Of a stretch of 64,000 nt of DNA, positions 33,093 through 43,700 are shown piece after piece. The notes under the pieces were generated by a model, which made no database searches, was not told the origin of the DNA, and saw nothing but the letters and a program-made list of their open reading frames with translations. The position numbers were made by a program, and so were the translations under genes. Position 1 is the first letter of the stretch. Every line of letters starts with the position of its first letter. The DNA comes from Nereocystis luetkeana (taxonomy: Eukaryota > Sar > Phaeophyceae > Laminariales > Laminariaceae), in the NCBI GenBank assembly GCA_031213475.1, contig JARUPZ010000008.1, positions 10,536,708 through 10,600,707 on the forward strand. Reading direction: 5' to 3'.

Positions 33093-35361
33093 CTCTCCGA
33101 CGTGGATGCGAAACTGAATTTACGACGGAGCTGACCAAACGCCAACCCGTTCCATGGCCGGGGGTGGCGCGCTGTACGCAGACAACGCAGCGCTACCGTC
33201 ACCACCATCACCACCGCCACTACCACCACTACCACCATCGCACCTACAGCGACGAATACCATCATACACCGCTATCACCACTGGTGGCGTTGGTGCACCT
33301 CACCCCTGGCGTCGAGCTCTGTGGAAGGGAAGCCTATTCTGCGGAAGGACAATGGAGTAGGAGGTAGAGGCGAGGGGGGGGGGGGGGGGGGTCTACGCGC
33401 GTGTCGCGGCCGTGTGGGTTGTAATGAGTGAGTGCCCAAGTGTCTTTTTTGTTCTTGGGCATACATTAGTATAGAGTGTGGTACCTGATAGGGATATACG
33501 CGCCGCTGTCGGTGGAGTCTCGACCTGAAAGCAACATACCCAGATCACCCCATTCGTAAGGTTTCGGTGTTTGTTTGTACGCGTGCGTGCGCAGATATGT
33601 CTTGTTTTTGTTACATTGCCGTTGGTTTTGCCTGATTCTGGCTGTCAGACGCTTTTTGGTGGGGAGTTATTCGCGCGTGTGCACATGTTGGTGTTGTGCG
33701 TTTTGAGTTATTGTTGGTATGGTTCACATATTGTGGATCGTAACCCTGTTTCGTAGAGGCTTTATGCGCGTCGCTGTTTTGTCGACATCTGCTTTTTTGT
33801 TATCATCGCGGAGTGCAGTGCACGACAAAACGAGCTGTTCTTGAACGCTCGATAAGTTAGTAAAAAAATGTGGTCTGAGGCACTGACCCTCGAGAGCCCA
33901 CACGCACGCGCAGGGCACATAGCTGCGATACGTACTTGCATGATTTTTTGCTGTCGCCGTTGCTGTCGTTGCTGTCGGGTACTGTTCCGATTGGGAGATG
34001 GGTGTTTCTTCAAAGCTTCATCCAGAGAGAGTGCCCGGGGGGGGGGGGGGGGGGGGGGGAGCAATGTGCTGCCTTGTCGTTGTTGATCTGTCGATGTAAG
34101 CCAACTTGTGTCATCGTGGAGGTGCTACCACTCTCCGAGAAATCCTCGCTATACGTTTTCTAAATAATTGCACATCCGCGAGTAATTTTTCAACGGTCAC
34201 TGTAGTGTGCCAAGCACGCACAACTGGTTAAACGTTTGGTGCTTGAAACGTTGGAAACGTGAGTGCATCTATGTTTGTTTTCGTGGTGTGTCGCGCAAGG
34301 ATGGTGAGTGATGATGTGTTTGCCTTCAAAAAAAGTTGAAAGGGATACCGAAGTGGGCCTCTCGTGGCTTGTGCGCACTCTCCGCCTGGCCCGCACGTAC
34401 TGTGCACGATGAATGTGGCGCGTATGGGAGGGTAGGAGGCGGAGAGGGTGCGGGTCGTATCTCTTTCAAGGCGACCCCTTTCTCGCAAGAAAAAGGGAAC
34501 ACTATTAATAGTCACGAGCACCACAACAAGTAGGCAGCTCTTCTTGTTTTTGTGTGGTGGTTCTCGGAACAAGTGTGGCAGTTAGTTTCAGGGAGGGGGT
34601 GGATGGGGGGGGGTCACGGGAATCACAGGTGCGTATCTTCCGTAGCTCCGATTTGAATTCTCGGGTTGCACAGTTTTTTTTTTATGTCGTTGCTTAAAGT
34701 TGTGGTGGAGTTGGTCTTGAAATCGTGTTGCGGTCACTGGGCCGTATAGATTGTTACGGGCGTTTTGAGGTGGCACATGTTAAAGAGACACGGCAATGTA
34801 GGTACGCCCGAAGATCAGCGCACACACGTGGCGTGTATATGGCGTACGGCATACCAGGTACTGGTTAATATACACGATTAATAGGCACATTAGAGACGGC
34901 TCGATATTGCCCGCATTATCGGTCGGGGGAAGACCAAGCGCGCGTTGTATTATTATGAGCACAAAAGAGGGCCGGTCGGCCTTCCCGGCGTTTGTGTGTC
35001 ATGTTACTTGGAACGCCCTTCGTTTCAGCATGGATGCAAAGGAGGCTGTAGAGGTGTCCATAATCCGGATAATATCGTCGTTCATGCGGCTGCAACTCGT
35101 ATGTATAGTCTAGAGCGCGCAATTTTTTTATTTTTTTTGGTGGTGGGCTGTTTTTAGTACCAAAAAAAATACGGATACCGTACCTGGTACCTGCTCTATA
35201 AACGATTGCAGCGAGCAGTCGGAATGCGCCAACAACGATATTTGCAAACCAAGTAAAGGTGCTTCTGGGCATGATGGGGCTGTCGAGCTATTGATACAGT
35301 TTTCCCGATCAACAAGCACTGTTGCTACAGTAAGCAGCCGCTGTTGTTGCTGTGTCCCTCT

Positions 35362-35459
35362 TTAACCCCTTTAGAACCGCAGTCCCGTTTTGGGGACAAA
35401 CTACTTGAAATTTGAGTAGTTTGCCCCCACAAGTGGGACTGCGGTTCTAAAGGAGTTAA
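35362..35459. mobile_element. Family-2 fold-back element
   Basis: AACCCCTTTAGAACCGCAGT ... GGGACTGCGGTTCTAAAGGA. Confidence 0.88.
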
Positions 35460-36654
35460 TTTAAGCTTATGTATCAGCTTACTATAATTTCGAGTGGTTT
35501 TTAAGGTATTAATAGCGAGTAACATCGGATACTTGAGACAAATCGATAGTCTTTCACGTGCGTGCAGTCTCGTTTTTCTGCGTGCCTGTCGAGTATTCTT
35601 GATAATGTTTACGGATAATAATAACACCTGCTTTTGTTTCACGGCGTCAGCGCTTCTGACGAGCCCCCGTCACTATAGCCACGGGGGGGGGCAGGGGGGA
35701 CGGAGGAGGGGGGGGGCTTACGGGCGCTGTCGGTAGCTTGCGGTCACGAGAGTTGTTTTTTGATAAAACGGTCGCATCTACCACCGGCCGTACATCGTTT
35801 GTCCTTGGCCCCTTGCGTTTGAAAACAACAAGCTGCGCTCAACGCTGCATAATATATACCGGTACGATATACATTATCGTGGATACCGTCGGTAGTTGTC
35901 GGCAACGAAACAAATCATGGATTCAACGGTCCCCTCTCCCCCAAGGTGACTACGTACTCGTTTGTGTGTGTTTTTTTCGTAGTGCACAGCAGAGGTGTCT
36001 GCCCCCTTGCCAGCAGCAGAGAGAGAAGCTAACACTACCCCATCACCCCCTTCCTTGTTTCTTGACTGACTGCTTGGTGGACCTAGAAAAAAACGAGCCG
36101 CGCCAGACCAGGTCGGTTACGAATACGCCGTGTGTATGCTTGCCAGGGGAGCAAAGCCTGCCACTCACTCACTGTCTCCCAGCCCCTGCCATCGCGTACT
36201 CCTCGACCTTCCCTGTTGTCAGAGAACGAGCCGCGCCACCGCTCGCAGCAAACAGCAACCAGCTACAGCAGTAGCTGTGCACTCCGTCCGTAGTTAGTTT
36301 TGGTTTCCGAGAATCACGAACCTAGCTGGAAAAAAAGTGGAAAAGTTCACTTCGTTTTGAGGTAACAGGCTGTTTTTTGTTGCCTGCCCGCCCCCCCGCC
36401 CCCTGCTTGTCATCATCCTGCTGCCTTCTTGGGTCCCACGTCGACCTGACCCTTGATCCCGGTCGGACCTCAGCCCTCAAAGACCTCTGGACTGAGCCTG
36501 GATACAGAAGATTGATTGCACTCGCAGGGATGAGGGCGGAGCGACCATGGTCCGCCACAGCAGCCGCGGCAATCGTGACAGCAGCAGCAGCAGTATAACG
36601 ACAGCACCGCTAGGTACAGTAGCAGCACCTTTTTTTATAAAATGATTAATATAA

Positions 36655-36725
36655 TACCAGGTATACGTCAGCTGTGAGTTCGACTGATTACATACGAGCT
36701 CGTAGTTGATACTCAACTTTGCAGC
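36655..36725 (+). repeat. Family-3 repeat with adjacent TACCAGGTA
   Basis: TACCAGGTA directly precedes TACGTCAGCTGTGAGTTCGA; the repeat ends TACTCAACTTTGCAGC. The sister copy at 41111 has no 9-mer at this place. Confidence 0.75.
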
Positions 36726-37255
36726 ACCTTTGTAAACATATCATGCGGTCATGTTCGGAATTATAGGTACAGCAGCAGCTAGCTGCAGTAACACCAATCA
36801 AAATAAAATCCCTACATACGTACGAGGACTGTAAAAAATCGATATATATATGCACAGGAGTATGCGTGCTTTTATGTGTAAAATTTTAGATTTTTAAATG
36901 CGCACAATCTGATTGTGATTTGATTCTTGTCCCAAGAGTTCTGCCGGACGTTCGCTGCGGTCCTTCTGCCCATGTTCTGTCCACACGCCCACATAACGAC
37001 ACACAAAGCACCCTGGAACTTACGATGGGCCAGCGCCCATCAAGCGTGGGCTGAGTGTGAGAGTAAAGCTGCCCTTGCAGCCCACTGAGAGGTATCGCGG
37101 CAAACCCGTGGCGCGCCTCTACGCTCGTGCACGCTTCGCGCGTGTTCGAGTGTTAGCTGAAGGCACACACACGAAAATAATCGGCGTAGTGTACTCGTAC
37201 GAGCACTTGCAGCGGGGGCAGTAGTCGTATTCATATATCGCTTTCATTGGATCTC

Positions 37256-37461
37256 ATGGGGCAGCAGCTAGCTCGCGAAGTGCCGATTGAGTACGAGAAG
37301 GCATGTCGGACTGGCTTCATCCACGCCGACTTGCCGCCCTGGGAGTGTATCCTGAGCGTCTTCAGGGTGGTTTGCACCGTGGTCACGGTCAGCATCGTCT
37401 CTTCGTGGTACAGCCGGGGGGGCATCGGAAGGCTGATGCTTCTCTTCCTCCACTGGCTCGG
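37256..37461 (+). CDS. Gene B exon 1
   Basis: Helix 1 (VFRVVCTVVTVSIVSSWY) and GRLMLLFLHWLG. Donor GTGAGG at 37462, phase 2. A CTG array and overlapping TACCAGGTACCTGGTA follow in the intron. Confidence 0.87.
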
Positions 37462-37700
37462 GTGAGGTTTGTGCATGCCGGCTTTCTACAGCAGTAGTAC
37501 GATACCAGGTACCTGGTAGTAGACTGAGACTACTTCTGTGCTGCTGCTGTGCTTCTTCTGCTGTGTTGCTGCTTCTACCGCTGTTTTAATGCTGATGGCC
37601 CTGCAAAAAAAGCAGAGTGTTGTGGTCTGGGCGCGTGTCGGCTAGTTTTACAAACGCTGCTGCTATAGCTATGCTGCTGCTGCTGCTGCCGTCGCCGTTA

Positions 37701-37792
<92 letters not shown>

Positions 37793-40700
37793 ATACCGCC
37801 GTTTGCTTTACGTGTAAAAATGATGCAAGAAGTGTGGCGGAGATTTAGATTTCCGGCGGGCGGCTACTTTGCTTGGCTACTACTCCTACTACTGCTGTAT
37901 TTTACAGTATTTATTTGTTTTATTTACCGTTTCGAATTTCTTTTTTGTGTTGTTGTTTGTGTGTTATCTCACCGGCTCCACCAGCTAACGACTACCTGGG
38001 TACCAGTGATATTCGATGTGCTCCAAGTGCGACACTGCTGCAGACCCCTACCTACTGCACTGCAACAGTATAATATTACTTGTACTTGATCTCCTGCTGG
38101 ATTTAGCATGACATGCACTACTACTGACCTACAGAATCAAGCGGAGCGAGCCGACAAAAGCGCGTGTAGGACCAGCTTTCAAAATATTTGGTGGAAACTC
38201 CCACTTATTCGAATAGATAGATAACTGCCGGCCCGCGAGTTACTACTGGATTTGGCTATTATTGTCAGGTGTATGCACTGCACTGCTGTACAGCATGTAT
38301 GCTGTACGCCGCAGGAAACAAATAAATGGCAAAAGGGCCCGAACATCGCGTGGAGATGCACACACCTCGTTAAACTTACAGTCAGTCAGCGCATACACAC
38401 CTCGTATAAAATCTGACTGTGTGACAGCCACGATGTATGTATGTGCTGTTGACAGGCGGACGCCCTGCGGAGTATTGTGCGGGGATAGAAAGACGGAACC
38501 CTTACGTACGAGTAGGGGGTGTTGTATGAGCGCAGGAGTCTATCTATCCTCTCTCGTCACGCTCGCACACGCTACGTGCCCCGACCTGGTGCTTCTCTCC
38601 CCGCTTACGTGTTTAGTACTGCACCCTACAGAACAATTTTCCTGACCTCCTCACTACCCTGGTTCTGCCGTGCACTTCTGTACTTCGATAAGCACCCTGG
38701 TTGCTGGTACGGTACTGTACACAGTAGTAGTAGTAGTCTATCAGGTACCGCTGTCGCCTACATACAGTAGTCTATCTCTCGTCTCCTAAGCGGCGTAACC
38801 TGTATCTACGCACCGGGCACATTCCGGGGGGGATTACTGTAGTAGTATGGTAATGTGTTCCCAAGTAAGTGTTCACACGCAAATAAATAGTTGGTACGCC
38901 AGGGTACGCCAGCTTCGAGTTCGGTTGGTCGATGTCAACCCTTCTAGAACCGCAGTCCCGTTTTGGGGACAAACTAGTCAAATTTCGAGTAGTTTGTCCC
39001 CAAAACGGGACTGCGGTCCTAAAAGCTTGGCAACAACAGCGGCATGACATTATTGCAGTACCGTCGGTTGTCGCGCACGTCCTTTAGTCGTGCATTCCTC
39101 GTCAAGGATATACCATCATCAGGCCAGGGCAGGCGACTCAATTGTGTACTATCTGGTACCTCTGTTGTTAACATTTCTTCAGAATCTGTGCTGCTTGTTT
39201 TTTACGTCAAGTATGTACGACTTGAAACATCCTTGGACACGAAACTTCCATGTTGTTTTTGGGAAACGCTCACCGACTGCTGTGTGAGCAGAGTAACGTT
39301 AGAAACGCCCGACTTGAACATTTAAAGCATTCTTTTATTTTCGAGTATATATATCGAAACGTGGTGTCGTTTCATATTAATAGCGTTTTTACTCGGAAGT
39401 CTGCTTATTATCGCTAGGGCTTGCCAAGTTACGTAACGAAAACCGCGCGAGGGGCCGCTGATTTTTTGGCGCCGCCAAAAAAAGCAGAAGCTATTACGGC
39501 GGACCATAGTTAATACCTGGTAGGACCAAATATTGTTAGTAGAAATAAATGGTCAAATGTATAGGTTTTTATGTAAACCACAGGTAGGTCCTATTATCTA
39601 TGGTCATTGTAAAAAAGTACTCGCTCGTAATCATTCTACATTTTATTTATTTGTTTAACTTTTCGATGTACCTCCCTTTACACACTAATTAATTCCAATA
39701 AATAAACTTGTCCCCAAGATGGAAGAAGGCCGATCTTGAAGGGGTCGATACGCCGTTTTGAGACGAGGCAAAAAGCGTGTGTCTGCCACCTGTCACGTTT
39801 GTTTCCGTTCTTCTTCCGTTTGTCACTTACTTGTTGTCCCTGTGTGTTGGGTGGGAAAAAAAATGATAAAAACGCGCCTACACACGGTTATTACTTGCAT
39901 GCAACACACAGCAGCAGCACGCAGTCTGCAGACCTACTTTTAACCCTTTTAGGACTGCAGTCCCGTTTTGGGGGCAAATTACTTCAAATTTGAATGGATT
40001 GTCCCCAAAACGGGACTGCGGTTCTAAATTAATATTATACTGTTCTTTGCTAATAATATTAAATACGTCCTTTAAAAAAACAAACAAAAAAAACATGTAT
40101 ACTATGTACACGTACGTGTGATGACCCTTGACAGTTGAATTAGTTCGATGTTTGAACAGTTGGAACAACTTTCGTACTTACTTTTGATCGTTCCGATATT
40201 CTTCTGATTTTAAATAATTAAAAAACTATATTCTTCTGATTTCCAACAAATTAAAATAAAAAAACAGCGGAGTCGTGCATCTGCTGTCTGGGATAGTGCT
40301 GGCGCAGCTGGTGCTCAATTGCTGGGTTGGCGAGGAGCTTCTCAACCTCATCAAGGCCATCAAGTTCTTGGAGCTAGCGGGGTCCAACCTGGTAGCGGTT
40401 ACGAATCTGGCAATCTGTGCCAACCTCGGCCTCATCGTGCATGTGAGTTTTCTTCTCTCTCCATGATATTTCTTGAAGACCAAGCGCTCGTCATCACGTT
40501 TGTTTCCGCCTGCCTGTTGGTGCGACTGCTGCAGCTGGAGGTACGTACTATAAAAAAAAAAAACAGGCAGGTCCTCCTGTAGACCACTGGTACGAGTACG
40601 AACATGGAGCACCTATAATATGATGCGTAAAGTATACCGATATCAGGTATCGCAGGTACATCGTAAGAGTTATCGTAGAGGCCCGAAGTCACCCGAATCA

Positions 40701-43700
40701 ACCCGCCACTCCGAAACAGAATAATACCGGGGCTGCAGGTTTTCTTCCGTGTATTCTCCTATTTTTTACTATGTACCTGGTATTAATTATACAGCAGTAC
40801 AGGCAATGGGAGAGCCCTCCACCTGAAAGGGGGAGCATATATATGGAGAGTGGCGCGGCGAACACGTTATACAGACGCCACCTCACCCCGGCTGTCCTTC
40901 GCGGACAGCTGGTACTGAATACCCTGTGGTACCTATTAAATTTAGTAGGAACACACTACTATTAACAATAATAGTCACCGCGGACATGGTCAAATACTTC
41001 TGTGGGGCAAACGAAACAACACAAACGGGATCCTGGCCCAGACTGGAATAGGTTTTGGTAAAATGGGCGCGTGGGTCTGTTGGCTCTATTTTTTTAATAA
41101 AATGATGAAATACGTCAGCTGTGAGTTCGACTGATTACAGAGTTGATACTCAACTTTGCAAGCTGCGTAATGTGCTCTATTTTATAATCCATGGGGAGTC
41201 ACCGGCCAGGAGTCCATCGCTAGGGAAATAATGGAAAACGCGCGGACGGTTCACGCAGCTTGCAAAAGTTGAGTATCGATCGATCTGCCGATCGGTTGAA
41301 CTCACAGCAGACGTACTCTTTTAGTTTTTGAATAAAAATGAAAATATGAAATACGTCAGCTTTGAGTTCGACTGATTGAATAATAGTCGAGTTGCTATTT
41401 GGAGTTTCAAAAACATCGCGTTATTACGAGTTGAGCCCATGCGGCGGGAAAGCATGAAAATGTATGCCTGGTTCAAATACAAGTACTCTGCGTGGTCTAC
41501 TATTAATAAGTAGCCGACTACAGTACTCTATGTTCGTTACACCCTGGTGCAATGGATGGATGCTCCTTTACACAAAAAGGCAGTGGGCGGTCATGAAAAC
41601 AAAATGACAAAGCACGTATAGGGAACGGAAGAATTTCGATACCTTAGGATCTCTCCTGCGATCCGGCCTCGAAGGGCAGCTATGACCATGACTAACTGTA
41701 AAAACCCCAAGAATCAACGGACACCCGGGGAACGGTACTGCACGATGAACTGCGGGAGTACGGTTTCTCTAAGCTTAAAATTGGGGTCAGGGCAGAACCT
41801 GGCAGATCGTACCTGGTGCCTGGTATGAGGGAGCTCGCGTGAATCTGCCGAGCACAGCCCTTGCTTTCGGCCGCACAGCGATCTGCAGGACTTCCAAGCA
41901 CAACAACCGCACACCACATAAGAAGATGAGAAGGCCTCTGGTTGGGGTTAGGGATGGGGCTAGGGCTGGAGTCGCGGGTCAAGGTGGTCAATGCCGTCAG
42001 CGGAAACTGATACCACCATCTTACTATATATCGCTGTCAGGGAATGCACCCCGCATACACATCCTCTCGCGGCCACATCCTACCTCGTTGAAGCATTGGA
42101 ACAGTAAAGTAAGCGAATAAACAAGTAGGCAGGAGGTCTGCGGGGCAGGTCTGCCGGGGTTGGGTATGAGCGGTCGAGGTCGAGGTATCACAGGAGGCGC
42201 ACCGCAAACGACGCCGTTAGGAAGCGAGTACAAAACTTGAAGCCTCCCGCACAACGTCACAAACACGAGTTAGTTGCGATATACATATATATATCATATA
42301 TATATATATTGTCGGTATATACGGAGCTTTCTCAATCTCGATGATTACATGTACTGCATCTGCATCCATCCAGACCGTTCCCACGGAGAAACTTGTCACC
42401 AACTAACTGTTCGCCGCAACCCCGACTTGCCCCCCCTTCGCCCACGAGCCCACAACGTGTGAGGTTCGAGCAGCGTAGGGAATAAACAGGTGCCTTATAA
42501 CCCACCAGGTATGCTGATCTCCAGCATCTGCCTCCACCTCCCCCCCTCCTCCGCGCGCAGGATTTCATGCCAGCCTGAAGCATACCAAGGCGCCCTCTAC
42601 ACTAGTATATATACTAAAAAGATATCTCTTGTCCGGACCGCTTTTGAGGAATACGCAGCCCTCGACCGCACATTGGGGCCTGAGAACCCCCCCCCCCCCC
42701 CTCATCGCATTTTCCCGCAGAATCACCGCACGGTGTCGCGCTACAAAGGCATGTCGCCCTTCCGAATGGTGTTCTGCTTCCTCGCCATATCCATGGGGAC
42801 CGCCGCAGCGCCGATGCCGTTCTGGGACTTGTGGACACTAACTTCAACGACGTTTCATCCGAGAGGATTGACGTTGGTGAGATATTTTTGGGTGGGTCAT
42901 TTTGCGAGCCTCAACGTGTACGAGCAGGGTACGTAGCAGTGAGTGTTTTGTACAGAACCCCTATGTGCCATCGGCCGCCCAAAGCATGACAGGCAAGGCA
43001 TGAGAGCGCGAAGCTGATTTATTGGCACTGCGTACGGGTGTAGGGGATGATTCCAACCTGCTCCCGCTTTGCAGAACCCCTTGCATTTGGATTGCCTTAG
43101 GCCGTTGGATTCGTCACCCTTTTGCACAGTGGGCCGGGGCTGCTTTCAGCGGCCGACGTTTCTGTGCTCGTGGTATGTTTCGTCCGTCGGATTGTTGAAT
43201 CTTTACCATAGGACCAGAGGTACCTCCCTACCTCCCGGCATACATTTCCTGGACGAGTATGCAGATTCTCCTGGAAATTGAAACCACAGCAAGCCGTGCT
43301 GTGTTTGATTTACGACTGCAATGCTCCGGCCTGAACCCGACCGATCTGTGCTTGATTTCCGAAACTGGTGCGTCTCGTCGGGGGGCCCTTTTCGAGATTG
43401 GACGGTTCATAAAAGCGTCCTTGCTGGAGTGCACCACCAGTCTTATCGAACATGGAAGGTGCGCTTCGACGCTTTGTTACCATATAAACGTACCTTGTGC
43501 TCGCGATCAGACTGGTACGTTAAGGCCACTGTCTCTCGCTATATGAACAGTTTCTACATACAGTAGTATTTATTTATATGCACTCACTACAGTTAAGAAG
43601 GGCAAATGGTTGTTTCGTACGTTGGTATTACGGGGGACCATAGTATATACCGGTAGGACCTACGGTACACACGAAAACCTATAAATTTACCCATTGTTAA

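Larger units (their letters stand above)
33093..37255. other. Spacer between genes A and B
   Basis: Contains CCACCA-rich sequence (33195-33245), G18 (33374-33391) and G23 (34037-34059) tracts, a family-2 element, a family-3 repeat and three TACCWGGTA motifs. A 178-residue plus-strand frame at 35738-36274 lacks any recognisable domain and was not accepted. Gene A's terminator and gene B's promoter must lie here but are not visible. Confidence 0.5.
37462..40267 (+). other. Gene B intron 1 (2.8 kb)
   Basis: GTGAGG...ACAG. Holds the CTG array, three TACCWGGTA motifs, two family-2 elements and one inverted family-1 element. Confidence 0.7.
40443..42720 (+). other. Gene B intron 2 (2.3 kb), with a possible extra exon
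   Basis: GTGAGT...CGCAG. A hydrophobic stretch at 40479-40541 before a GTACGT donor could be an alternative exon but is out of phase (see findings). Also family-3 repeats at 41.1-41.4 kb, one TACCTGGTA and the C15 tract. Confidence 0.6.

Noticed and set aside
35738-36274. 178-residue plus-strand frame
   Set aside because: Composition irregular, no domain, no splice or start support, no paralogue near the other gene copy.
37617-37817. Poly-leucine frame
   Set aside because: Pure translation of the CTG array inside gene B intron 1.
43259-43546. 95-residue frame in gene B intron 3 (LEIETTASRAVFDLRLQCSG...)
   Set aside because: Reads plausibly, but a second frame over the same bases reads equally well, and there is no match in gene A.
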